Part shown: positions 36,914 to 44,098 of the stretch, in pieces
Position numbering within the stretch: the stretch's first letter is position 1
Layout of the letters: every line of letters begins with the position of its first letter
Assembly: GCF_001999725.1 (NCBI RefSeq)
Contig: NZ_MDDP01000048.1
Coordinates: 124,001-188,000, forward strand
Source of the DNA: Cellulophaga omnivescoria
GTDB taxonomy: Bacteria; Bacteroidota; Bacteroidia; Flavobacteriales; Flavobacteriaceae
Direction of reading: 5' to 3'
Length of the DNA: 64,000 nucleotides
The notes under the pieces: model-generated
Databases searched by the model: none
Told to the model about the DNA's origin: nothing
What the model saw: only the letters and a program-made list of their open reading frames with translations
Made by a program: the position numbers and the translations under genes

Positions 36914-37702
36914 ATGATTCAAAAAATATTTTTTATAATATTATTTATTTACACTCACTTTTCTTTTTCACAAACCATAAATAAATCAGAGAGTACTTAT
37001 TTAAACTCAAAAGAACTATTTTATAATACAGAATATTATAATATTGAACAATATTACTTTCCATTAGACTTTAAACAATCTAAATATAAAAAGCTGTCTT
37101 TTATTGACAAAAGGTGGTCATCTGAAAATAAAGAATGGCATAGATATACTTATGAAGAATACTATCCTTTAAAAAAAGAACAAGTAATTTACGATTCTAA
37201 ATCTAGAATAATATCTCTGAGCTTATTAAGTAGTAATTTCAAAACATTATATAAATATGATAAAAAAAATAGAATTACTTCAAAGAGTTCGGCTGTTTAT
37301 GATAAAATTACAAATGTTTTTAGCTATAAATATCCTGATAAAAGAACAACTGTAGTAAATGATAGTTTATTAATTAAAACTTATGATGAATCAAATAGAA
37401 TTATTAAAAGTGTAAAAAAACAAAGAAAAGATCTTATTGTTACCTATGATTTTTATTATACTAAAAATAATCTACCTAATATGATTAAAAGAACTTTTAA
37501 ATCATTGAATAATGTTGATCATAGCTTTAGTCTTAAATATCTTTTTGCTGAGCATTTGAATTGGGATTATACCGAATTATATATGCACCTTACCTATAAA
37601 TTAAATGAGTATGGTGATTGGACAGAAATTTATATAACCAAAAGTGATTCTATTAATTCCGAAAAGATACCATACAGATTAATTCAAAGAAAATTTGAAT
37701 AG
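36914..37702 (+). CDS. Hypothetical secreted protein with YD-like repeats, cassette 3
   Basis: The 262-aa protein has a signal peptide ('MIQKIFFIILFIYTHFSFSQ'). Repeated tyrosine-rich beta-hairpin units follow ('YDSKSRIISLS', 'YKYDKKNRITSKS', 'TYDESNRIIKSVKK', 'NEYGDWTEIYI'), resembling the RHS/YD-repeat style of secreted Bacteroidetes proteins. No enzyme motif is visible and its function is unknown. The start lies 22 bp after the end of the boundary repeat GTTAGCTTTA. A ~60-bp tail with a long T/A stretch separates its stop from the matching cassette end TAAAGCTAAC. Confidence 0.75.
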   Translation: MIQKIFFIILFIYTHFSFSQTINKSESTYLNSKELFYNTEYYNIEQYYFPLDFKQSKYKKLSFIDKRWSSENKEWHRYTYEEYYPLKKEQVIYDSKSRIISLSLLSSNFKTLYKYDKKNRITSKSSAVYDKITNVFSYKYPDKRTTVVNDSLLIKTYDESNRIIKSVKKQRKDLIVTYDFYYTKNNLPNMIKRTFKSLNNVDHSFSLKYLFAEHLNWDYTELYMHLTYKLNEYGDWTEIYITKSDSINSEKIPYRLIQRKFE

Positions 37703-37764
37703 CTAAAATAACTTAAAAACAGTTTTTTATTTAGTTTATTTTAAATAAAATAGAGTAAAAAAAC

Positions 37765-37964
37765 TAAAGCTAACATTGGCTATAATTAATGCGGGTTTTG
37801 GAGCTTAACCCAAAGTTTAGAGCTTTTAACGAAGTCCGCCAAATCTTTTGATTTGGTATTAAAAGAGAAAAATTAAAAAAAAACAAAAGATTTGGCTTGT
37901 GGTTAAACCGAAACGTATCGCCTATCTGCTGCCCTACGTTTCATACACAAGACCGTTGTGTGTA
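37765..37964 (+). repeat. attC-like site 3
   Basis: Left end TAAAGCTAAC-ATTG-GCTATAATTAATGCGGG; right end CCCTACGTTTCATAC-ACAAGACC-GTTGTGTGTA. The centre carries a perfect 13-bp inverted repeat GCCAAATCTTTTG / CAAAAGATTTGGC. At 200 bp it is the longest site here. TAAAGCTAAC is the exact inverted complement of the start of cassette 3 at 36882. Confidence 0.7.
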
Positions 37965-37981
37965 ATTAATAATAACTAATT

Positions 37982-39193
37982 ATGAATAAACCTTTTATAC
38001 AGTTTTGTCTATTAACATTAATTGTTATATCAAGCTCCTGTGAATTTGGTACTAGAAATAAGTTGTCTGATTACAGTTCTAAAAAATTAACAAGTATTAA
38101 AGAATTACATATTAGGCTATCTAATAAAAATAAAATCCCTACTGATTTATCTGAAGCTGTTAATCTTAAATACTTATACCTTTATAATGCTACTAAATTT
38201 GATATAGAATTACTAATTCAATATTCGCCTAAAATTGAATTCTTATGGATTGAATCATATAAAGACGCGGAATTACCTAATTCTATTTTCACTTTAACAT
38301 CACTAACCGATTTTATAATAATAAAAAATAATTTGAAGTTTATTCCTATCGAAATTGAAAAGCTCACAAACCTAGAGGGACTTATTATTAACAATACTTT
38401 AATAGAAAAAATTCCAGAAGAAATCTGCAACCTTACCAATCTTGTAAAATTAGATTTAAGCAGTAATAGCATTATTAAATTACCAAAAAAAATATCTAAT
38501 TTAACTAACCTAAAATATTTATTAATTGAAGACAATCATATAGAAGAAATACCAAACATTAGCAGCCTAAAAAAATTGGAAAGCTTATTTATTTCTGAAA
38601 ATGATTTTGATTCAATTCCTGAAGAAATTTATAATTATTCAAGTGTAAAATACTTACGTTTAATTGACCATAAAATGAAGGGAAAAATTGAGTTTAATAA
38701 ATTTAATAAAAACAATAATCTCACTCAATTAATTTTAAGTTGCAATCTATTTAAAGCAAATACCAACTCAATCAAAAATATTCCCAACTTAAAACTAGTC
38801 CGTTTAACTGGTATAGAAAGTAAATTCCAAAATTATATCTTTTATGAAAGAATTGCCCAATTATTAAACATAGATATTTTAACAAATTCAGAAACTAAAA
38901 TTGAACCCAATAAATCTACTCCTAGTGGTTATTATTATTTATCAAGTAATGGTGAAAAAGAAAAACATTTAGTTTCATTTGATTCAAAATCTAACATTTC
39001 AACATGGAAAAATTTAATATCGCAAAAAACAGAATCATATTCATACTCTATTGAAAATGATATTTTGAAAATTGACAACGAATTCGAAGATTTTGAATTA
39101 TATACATTATCAAATAAAAATTTTGGTTTATTAAAAAAAGACTCATATTACTTGTTAACTAAAACTACACACAATAACGTATATAAAAAATAG
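37982..39193 (+). CDS. Leucine-rich-repeat lipoprotein, cassette 4
   Basis: The 403-aa lipoprotein (lipobox 'VISSSC') has roughly 10 leucine-rich repeats between residues ~35 and 270 ('LTNLEGLIINNTLIEKIPEE', 'LTNLVKLDLSSNSIIKLPKK', 'LTNLKYLLIEDNHIEEIPN'). A C-terminal ~100-residue beta-rich region follows ('SGYYYLSSNGEKEKHLVSF'). Such surface LRR proteins bind other proteins; no partner is evident. Its last codons run through the cassette-end repeat TACACACAATAAC, so coding sequence and the left outer arm of the recombination site overlap. Confidence 0.85.
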   Translation: MNKPFIQFCLLTLIVISSSCEFGTRNKLSDYSSKKLTSIKELHIRLSNKNKIPTDLSEAVNLKYLYLYNATKFDIELLIQYSPKIEFLWIESYKDAELPNSIFTLTSLTDFIIIKNNLKFIPIEIEKLTNLEGLIINNTLIEKIPEEICNLTNLVKLDLSSNSIIKLPKKISNLTNLKYLLIEDNHIEEIPNISSLKKLESLFISENDFDSIPEEIYNYSSVKYLRLIDHKMKGKIEFNKFNKNNNLTQLILSCNLFKANTNSIKNIPNLKLVRLTGIESKFQNYIFYERIAQLLNIDILTNSETKIEPNKSTPSGYYYLSSNGEKEKHLVSFDSKSNISTWKNLISQKTESYSYSIENDILKIDNEFEDFELYTLSNKNFGLLKKDSYYLLTKTTHNNVYKK

Positions 39194-39302
39194 CGGTTAA
39201 ACAGCTTAATTAGAAGAAAATGAATAAATTGAAGGTCATTTATGAACCAAAATTTTAGTACTTAAAACCCGCAACTGTTCATAGCCTAAACCGTAAGTAA
39301 TT
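39166..39302 (+). repeat. attC-like site 4 (degraded)
   Basis: Left end TACACACAATAAC, then GTATATAAAAAATAGCGGTT; right end ACCCGCAACTGTTCATAGCCTAAACCGTAAGTA. The arms still pair as TAT-AAA-ATAGCGG with CCGCAACTGTTCATA. The right core reads GTAAGTA instead of GTTxxxx, suggesting decay. The left end matches the start of cassette 4 except for a two-base insertion. Confidence 0.55.
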
Positions 39303-39381
39303 AACCAAAACGTACGAAACTAAAAACTGAATGTAACAAATACTTTAATTGAGATACTAATTATTTAAAATCTAAAATCAA

Positions 39382-39570
39382 ATGAAAAAAATAACTAAAA
39401 GAAGAGCATTAATTTTATTATCAATTGGAATGTTTGTAATTGCAACTTCACAAATTTTATCTCACTTTTTTCAATTACCTGATTTTGCAAAGGGTTCTTT
39501 TATCGGTATTGGGATAGGACTTTTACTTACTTCTTTAATTTTCGGAAATTTCAAAACTGTTCGTAATTAG
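39382..39570 (+). CDS. Small two-helix membrane protein, cassette 5
   Basis: This 62-aa protein has a basic N-terminus ('MKKITKRRALILLS') and two hydrophobic segments ('LILLSIGMFVIATSQIL' and 'GIGIGLLLTSLIFG') separated by 'FQLPDFAKGSF'. It is probably an inner-membrane protein with no known function. Similar short proteins annotated as DUF/hypothetical occur in flavobacteria. It is the only intact gene in the damaged cassette between attC-like sites 4 and 5. Confidence 0.65.
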   Translation: MKKITKRRALILLSIGMFVIATSQILSHFFQLPDFAKGSFIGIGIGLLLTSLIFGNFKTVRN

Positions 39571-39656
39571 AATAGAACAAGAGCGGAATTTCATAAAATA
39601 GGCGGAAAGAGTATACCTTTTTAAAAATTATATTGTCCAAAATCAAACAGACACAA

Positions 39657-39941
39657 TTAAATATTAGCACAAAAATAATTTAAAGAACTATTTTCGGAAT
39701 CTGAATTTGATGAATTAATTGAAAATGCTTGTTTTAGTAGTTTATTACACACTGCAATTAAAGCTAATTTTTTACTCTTTCCTTTGGCTAACAACCTTTC
39801 ATACAAAGCTCGGCAAGTGGTATTAAAATTACAGGCATTAAAACTGTATATAAATAGTAGACTTCTCAGTTTTGCATTGCCCATTTTACTAATTTTACTT
39901 CGTGTAAAATTATTTGCTAGTACAGGCCTACTTACAAAAAT
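39657..39941 (-). pseudogene. IS110-family transposase remnant (C-terminal end)
   Basis: Read on the minus strand, about 94 codons without a proper start encode 'RISKMGNAKLRSLLF'-like text ('KISKMGNAKLRSLLFIYSF') and 'YERLLAKGKSKKLALIAVCN', then 'KLLKQAF'. These are the well-conserved C-terminal motifs of IS110/IS116/IS902 transposases (Transposase_20 region). The N-terminal DEDD catalytic part is missing. The remnant occupies the place where the left half of attC-like site 5 should be. IS110-family elements include a group known to insert into attC sites. Confidence 0.8.
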
Positions 39942-39960
39942 TCAAGCAGATTTTCTATTC

Positions 39961-40024
39961 GGTTTAATTTGCTAAATTAGGTGCTTAACCACGCAACAAA
40001 CCATATACAAACACGTTGGCAACA
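39961..40024 (+). repeat. attC-like site 5, right half only
   Basis: TAAATTAGGTGCTTAACCAC then GCAACAAACCATATAC-AAACAC-GTTGGCAACA is nearly identical to the right half of site 1 over about 50 bases. No matching left half is found next to it; the IS110 remnant abuts it instead. Confidence 0.65.
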
Positions 40025-40048
40025 ATATCCGAACTGAACGCAAAACAA

Positions 40049-40528
40049 ATGGAAAAGAAATTAAAACAAAGTATTCTGACTTCCTATCTGATTGGAGCAC
40101 CAATCGGAATTTTAACTGTAATCGCTACGATTTGGATTCCTTTATTGCTAACTGGAGAAGGACTTTTGACAATTGTTATTCTTGGAACATATGGAATTTC
40201 AACAATCGGACTTGTTGTTGCTTTTTTGATTGCTCTGTGGATTGGCGGAAAATTGGCTTATAAAAATATAAAAAACGGAAAATCATTACTTCTGACTTCC
40301 TTTAAATACTCAACTGTTGTGAATTTAATTATCTGGACAACTTTTTGTTTGATTGTCGGACTAACAGTTACCGAGGAAAAATTTCTAATGATGATTCCAC
40401 CAATTATCGCTTTTGTTGTTTGTACGATTCTGACAACATTTACAATCGGACTTTTGATTTCTTATGTAATTAGGCGAATTAATAATAAACCGACTGAATT
40501 AAAAAATACTGTTGCCAACACCGTATAA
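40049..40528 (+). CDS. Four-helix membrane protein, cassette 6
   Basis: The 159-aa protein has four hydrophobic segments ('YLIGAPIGILTVIATIWIPL', 'STIGLVVAFLIALWIG', 'STVVNLIIWTTFCLIVGL', 'LTTFTIGLLISYVI'). I chose ATG 40049; the upstream TTG at 40016 is part of the boundary repeat. Its product is clearly homologous to the chromosomal protein at 44649 (shared 'SYLIGAPI/SYILGAPI', 'GGKLAY', 'TSFKYS', 'TTFTIGLLISY'). The reading frame passes through the cassette-end repeat (codons for N-T-V) and its TAA lies inside attC-like site 6. Function unknown. Confidence 0.8.
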   Translation: MEKKLKQSILTSYLIGAPIGILTVIATIWIPLLLTGEGLLTIVILGTYGISTIGLVVAFLIALWIGGKLAYKNIKNGKSLLLTSFKYSTVVNLIIWTTFCLIVGLTVTEEKFLMMIPPIIAFVVCTILTTFTIGLLISYVIRRINNKPTELKNTVANTV

Positions 40529-40648
40529 AAATAATTGCTACATTAGTGCTTAATCAAAGGTCGTTGCGCTTTTGTTACGTCTGATTTTCCTTCGGAAAAT
40601 CCTCGCACACAAAAACGCAACTATTCTTATACAAACACGTTGGCATTC
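40510..40648 (+). repeat. attC-like site 6
   Basis: Left end TGTTGCCAAC-ACC-GTATAAAAATAATTGC; right end GCAACTATTCTTATAC-AAACAC-GTTGGCATTC. Arms GTATAA/TTATAC and TTGC/GCAA pair; a central hairpin GATTTTCC-TTC-GGAAAATC forms the variable stem. TGTTGCCAAC is the exact complement of the start of cassette 6 (40015-40024). Confidence 0.78.
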
Positions 40649-40676
40649 ATATTGACATACAGAACCCAAAAGAAAA

Positions 40677-41216
40677 ATGAGTAAAAAGAATAGCGTATTT
40701 ATCGCAACAAGTTTAGACGGATATATTGCTGACAAAAATGGCGGAATTGATTGGTTATATACTATTCCGAACCCAGATAATAACGATATGGGATACGTGG
40801 AATTCAATAACGGAATTGACGCACTTGTTATGGGACGAACAACATTTGAAACCGTACTTGGATTTGATGTTGAATGGCCATATGATAAACCTGTCTTTGT
40901 CTTGAGTAATAAATTAAAAGAAATACCTGAAAGTCACAAAGGAAAAGCGTTTTTGGTCAAAGGAACGTTGACTGAAATTTTAGACCAAATTCACGAAAAA
41001 GGATTTCATCGGTTATATGTAGATGGAGGAACCACAATTCGGAACTTTTTGAAAGCGGACTTGATAGATGAAATGGTACTTACAACAATTCCGATTTTAT
41101 TAGGTGGTGGTTCTTCATTATTTACGGAACTACCAAACGAACTGAATTTTGAACTGATTGGAACAAAAACCTATCTGAATCAAATAACACAGAATCACTA
41201 TAAACGGAAAAAATAA
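40677..41216 (+). CDS. Dihydrofolate reductase / RibD C-terminal-like reductase, cassette 7
   Basis: The 179-aa protein belongs to the DHFR-fold family related to the RibD reductase domain. It has 'VFIATSLDGYIADKNGGIDW' at the N-terminus, 'VMGRTTFETVLGF' (NADPH loop), 'KPVFVLSNKLKEIP', 'LYVDGGTTIRNFLKADLIDE' and 'LTTIPILLGGGSSLF'. It is an NADPH-dependent reductase of a pterin-like or pyrimidine-like substrate. Classical integron cassettes often carry dfr genes, but this RibD-like type is not a proven trimethoprim target. It starts 28 bp after its cassette boundary. Confidence 0.9.
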   Translation: MSKKNSVFIATSLDGYIADKNGGIDWLYTIPNPDNNDMGYVEFNNGIDALVMGRTTFETVLGFDVEWPYDKPVFVLSNKLKEIPESHKGKAFLVKGTLTEILDQIHEKGFHRLYVDGGTTIRNFLKADLIDEMVLTTIPILLGGGSSLFTELPNELNFELIGTKTYLNQITQNHYKRKK

Positions 41217-41221
41217 AATAC

Positions 41222-41260
41222 GAAATGCCAACAAAGTACTGTGGTAAAAAACAAGTAAAA
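41222..41260 (+). repeat. End of cassette 7: left half of a terminal attC-like site
   Basis: GAAATGCCAAC is complementary to the start of cassette 7 (GTTGGCATTC) with one extra A. The following AAAGTACTGTGGTAAAAAACAAG lacks a clear L arm and no right half is found, so the array appears to end or decay here, 75 bp before the next gene. Confidence 0.5.
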
Positions 41261-41307
41261 ACTAACCAACTATAAGTAAACTCTTCTAACTTATTAAAAT
41301 AAGGAAA

Positions 41308-42072
41308 ATGTCTATAACAACAGAATCAGAATTACTAGGAATGAAAAAAGTTAGTGAAGTTGTTGGAACTACACTAAAATTAATGAAAGAGTATGCTAAA
41401 ATTGGGATGTCTACTAAAGAGTTAGATGCTTATGGCGGAGAAATATTAAAGCGTTATGGCGCTAAGTCTGCTCCTTATGAAACCTATGGTTTTCCTGGTT
41501 ACGCTTGTATAAGTGTAAATAAAGAAGCTGCTCACGGTATACCATCTAAAAATAAAATACTAAAAGAAGGAGATTTAATAAATATTGATGTTTCTGCTGA
41601 GTTAAATGGATTTTGGTCAGACAATGGCGGTTCTTTTGTTCTTGGTGAGGATATTCATAATCACCAACCACTTGTAGATGCCTCTAAAAATATTTTACAC
41701 AAAGCAATTACCAATATAAAAGGAGGAGTAAAAATAGCAGACATTGGACATTTAATAGAGTCTGAAGCTAAAAAATCTGGATTTAAAGTGATTAAAAATT
41801 TAGCAGGTCACGGAGTTGGTAGAAGTTTACATGAAGAACCAGAAAATATTTTAAATTACAGAGTTAGGACAAATAGAGAACGGTTTAAAAAAAATACTAC
41901 AGTAGCAATAGAGACTTTTATTTCTACAAAATCTACTATTGCAGTAGAACTTAATGATGGTTGGACTTTAGTTGGTAACAAAGGAGGATACGTAACACAA
42001 CACGAGCAAACAATATTAATTACAGATAACACACCAATAATTTTAACAGAATCTAATGGTATGTGGAATTAA
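41308..42072 (+). CDS. map: Type I methionine aminopeptidase
   Basis: The 254-aa M24A enzyme removes initiator Met in the cytoplasm. The five metal ligands are present: two Asp in 'NIDVSAELNGFWSDNG', His in 'AGHGVGRSLHEEP', Glu in 'VAIETFIS', and Glu in 'TQHEQTILI'. Length is typical of type Ia. It is the first gene after the cassette array and has its own short leader (AATAAGG before ATG). Whether it is the only map gene of the genome cannot be told here; a second, housekeeping copy inside the ribosomal operon is common. Confidence 0.93.
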   Translation: MSITTESELLGMKKVSEVVGTTLKLMKEYAKIGMSTKELDAYGGEILKRYGAKSAPYETYGFPGYACISVNKEAAHGIPSKNKILKEGDLINIDVSAELNGFWSDNGGSFVLGEDIHNHQPLVDASKNILHKAITNIKGGVKIADIGHLIESEAKKSGFKVIKNLAGHGVGRSLHEEPENILNYRVRTNRERFKKNTTVAIETFISTKSTIAVELNDGWTLVGNKGGYVTQHEQTILITDNTPIILTESNGMWN

Positions 42073-42251
42073 AAAAACTGCTAAAAACACAATCAATATA
42101 AAAGCTGAACAAAAAGCATATTCTTATTTATCTCTTCTAATTACATTTTTAATATCAAATATTAACTAATAGCTAGCAAATATATGTTGGTGGTTACATT
42201 AGTCCTAAAAGTTTTTAATATTTGAATTGTAAACTATACAATACAATTATT

Positions 42252-43151
42252 ATGAAACTAAAATTAAAAATAGCATTTAATACCTTATTTGCAACTTTGT
42301 TATTTACACTTACCTTAAGTGCACAATACTACCAGACGCACGGAGATGGTATAGAAATAACCTCATACAGACCGTTTGAAGAAGTTACCGATTATGCCAA
42401 TTTTAGTAACTGTACAGCTAACGGCCCAGGAGAACAAAATATTTGCTTTACAAGTAAAATAGAAGAACTATTTAATAAGAATTTAAAAGTGCCAAAAGAT
42501 TCTATTTCTCAGAATTTTAATGGAAAAGTATATTTTAACTTTTTTACAGACGCTAAAGGAAAACTAGAATCTACAGAGATTTATAGTAGGCCAGAAACTA
42601 AATTTATTGAAAAAAAAATAGATGGGGTTCTAAAAAAACTCCCTACACTAAAAGTGGCTACAATAAAAGATACGGCAGTTAGTACTGGTTATGTGTTGTA
42701 TGCAAAATTTAACCCAGGAGAACCTATTCGTTTAAAAGTTATAGATATTAAAGTAAGTAAAGAAAGTTTAAAAGAAGAAGAAAAAGAAGCTGAAGATGAT
42801 GTACCCTTTGTAGTTGTAGACGATGTTCCTCTATTTCCTGGTTGCGAAGATATGGCCAAAAGTAGCTGGAGATCTTGTTTTCAAAAAAAAATAAATAAAC
42901 ATATTGTTAAAAATTTTAGCTACCCAGAGGAAGCTAAAAACTTAGGGGTAGGCGGTAGAATAAACATTATGTTTGTTATTGATAAAGATGGCTCTGTAAA
43001 AAACATAAGAACCAGAGGACCACACCCATTATTAGAATTAGAAGGTAGAAGAATTATTGCAAAACTACCACTTATGACTCCTGGTAAAGTAAAAGGAAAA
43101 GCTGTAAGAGTACCTTTTAGTATACCTATAACTTTTAGAAACGTATTTTAG
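42252..43151 (+). CDS. TonB C-terminal domain protein, periplasmic
   Basis: The 299-aa protein begins with a signal peptide ('IAFNTLFATLLFTLTLSAQ'; ATG 42252 preferred over TTG 42222). It ends in a TonB_C domain: 'VPLFPGCEDMAKSSWRSCF', 'NFSYPEEAKNLGVGGRINIM', 'FVIDKDGSVKNIRTRGPHP' and 'MTPGKVKGKAVRVPFSIPI'. An earlier stretch ('KVYFNFFTDAKGKLESTEIY') looks like a second, degenerate copy. It lacks the N-terminal anchor and Pro-rich spacer of real TonB, so energy transduction is doubtful. Such proteins are frequent in flavobacteria with no defined role. Confidence 0.83.
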   Translation: MKLKLKIAFNTLFATLLFTLTLSAQYYQTHGDGIEITSYRPFEEVTDYANFSNCTANGPGEQNICFTSKIEELFNKNLKVPKDSISQNFNGKVYFNFFTDAKGKLESTEIYSRPETKFIEKKIDGVLKKLPTLKVATIKDTAVSTGYVLYAKFNPGEPIRLKVIDIKVSKESLKEEEKEAEDDVPFVVVDDVPLFPGCEDMAKSSWRSCFQKKINKHIVKNFSYPEEAKNLGVGGRINIMFVIDKDGSVKNIRTRGPHPLLELEGRRIIAKLPLMTPGKVKGKAVRVPFSIPITFRNVF

Positions 43152-43172
43152 ATATAACAAACAGTAGAATTC

Positions 43173-43260
43173 CATAATAGGGCTTTAGAATACTTTTCTT
43201 TTACTTAAATTAGCTATTAAAATTTACTTTTTATAGTACAAACACCTAAGCCCTATTATG
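43173..43260. repeat. Long inverted repeat in intergenic gap
   Basis: CATAATAGGGCTTTAG (43173-43188) and CTAAGCCCTATTATG (43246-43260) pair over about 15 bp around a ~57-bp AT-rich loop, then AAAAAAACC and TTTTT follow. It sits in a 277-bp gap after the TonB-like gene. Large terminator or a small palindromic element are both possible. Confidence 0.5.
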
Positions 43261-43428
43261 AAAAAAACCTTTTTAAGCCTAAATTTTAGAGAGAGCAGAA
43301 ATACCTACTTCTTACTAATGAAATGACTAATTTTATAAATACATTGCAGGGAAAAACTAATGAATTTAAAATTATTACCAATATTAAGGAGTAGTACTTT
43401 ACAATACTAATTACCGCTTAAAAAAAGT

Positions 43429-44004
43429 ATGTATTACCCAATGCAGGAAAAACTAAAAGAACATATTACAAAATTAGTCCCTTTTTCTAATGAAGAGTTT
43501 GGTTTTTTACTATCTCATTTTGAACATAAAAAATATAAAAAAAACGATTTTATTATTAAAGAGGGGAAAGATGTAAATAATTGTTATTACGTTATTAGTG
43601 GCCTTCTAAAATTAGTGTTTAATGATGCAAATGGCAAGCAACATATAGTGTCTTTTGCAATGGAAGATTGGTGGGAGAGTGATTTTTTTGCATACTTTAA
43701 CCAAACAAAGGCAAAAATGTCGTTACAATGTATTGAAGACACTGAAGTATATTCAATAAGCCTTAAGAATTACAACAAATTATCTTTAGAAATGCCTAAG
43801 ATGGAGCGTTTTTTTCTTAAAAAATCTCACTCTGGACACATAGCATCACAAAACAGAATTTTATCTTTTTTAACTTCAAACGCAAAGGAACGCTATTTGC
43901 AATTGCTACAGCAGCAACCACTCTTGTTTCAAAGAGTTCCTAAGACTCTTTTGGCTGCATATTTAGGTGTATCCCGAGAAACACTTAGTAGGTTATCTTC
44001 CTAA
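43429..44004 (+). CDS. Crp/Fnr family transcriptional regulator
   Basis: The 191-aa protein has a cyclic-nucleotide-binding-like domain ('NDFIIKEGKDVNNCYYVISG', 'LLKLVFNDANGKQHIVSF', 'IEDTEVYSI'). A C-terminal helix-turn-helix ('VPKTLLAAYLGVSRETLSRL') has a recognition helix 'SRETLSR' close to the SRETVGR of E. coli Crp, which reads TGTGA. A matching TGTGA-N6-TCACG site lies 21 bp downstream of its stop, before the ridA gene. The arginine/serine pattern for cAMP binding is not obvious, so the effector is unknown. Confidence 0.92.
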   Translation: MYYPMQEKLKEHITKLVPFSNEEFGFLLSHFEHKKYKKNDFIIKEGKDVNNCYYVISGLLKLVFNDANGKQHIVSFAMEDWWESDFFAYFNQTKAKMSLQCIEDTEVYSISLKNYNKLSLEMPKMERFFLKKSHSGHIASQNRILSFLTSNAKERYLQLLQQQPLLFQRVPKTLLAAYLGVSRETLSRLSS

Positions 44005-44024
44005 ATTTTTTTATTACTCGCATT

Positions 44025-44040
44025 TGTGATGTTTGTCACG
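44025..44040. promoter_or_regulatory. Crp-type operator TGTGA-TGTTTG-TCACG
   Basis: The 16-bp site fits the consensus TGTGA-N6-TCACA with one mismatch. It lies between the Crp-family gene and ridA. A -33-like TTTG (44032-44035) overlaps it and TAGTTTTT (44053-44060) could be the -7 element. Regulation of ridA by the adjacent regulator is inferred. Confidence 0.6.
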
Positions 44041-44098
44041 CATTTTTTATCATAGTTTTTAAATTTTTGTGGTATAAACAAAAATTATACTAAGACTA

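Larger units (their letters stand above)
33862..41232 (+). mobile_element. Integron-like gene-cassette array without visible integrase
   Basis: About seven cassettes, all genes rightward, are separated by 135-200 bp imperfect palindromes. Each palindrome has an outer R''/R' pair (..AAC / GTT..), a short unpaired spacer (for example ACC / AACAAC), an inner L pair (GTATAT / ATATAC) and a variable centre, which is attC architecture. Cassette starts mirror the ends of the same cassette: GTTGGCAACA/TGTTGCCAAC, GTTGTACCTC/GAGGTACAAC, GTTAGCTTTA/TAAAGCTAAC, GTTGTGTGTA/TACACACAATAAC, GTTGGCATTC/GAAATGCCAAC. No intI gene lies in the window. Flanks are ordinary chromosomal genes. Confidence 0.75.

Noticed and set aside
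39888-39905. TAATTTTACTTCG as the left core of attC-like site 5, matching the cassette 5 start CGTAAGTAATTA
   Set aside because: These bases are part of the IS110 remnant reading frame (RSKISKMGNAK), so the match is probably coincidental.
40016-40048. TTG 40016 as start of the cassette 6 gene
   Set aside because: The TTG belongs to the recombination core GTTGGCAACA; the homologue starts at the position of ATG 40049.
33862-41232. CRISPR array or defence island in the repeat-rich stretch
   Set aside because: Repeats are long, imperfect, irregularly spaced and separated by genes; no cas or nuclease genes are present.
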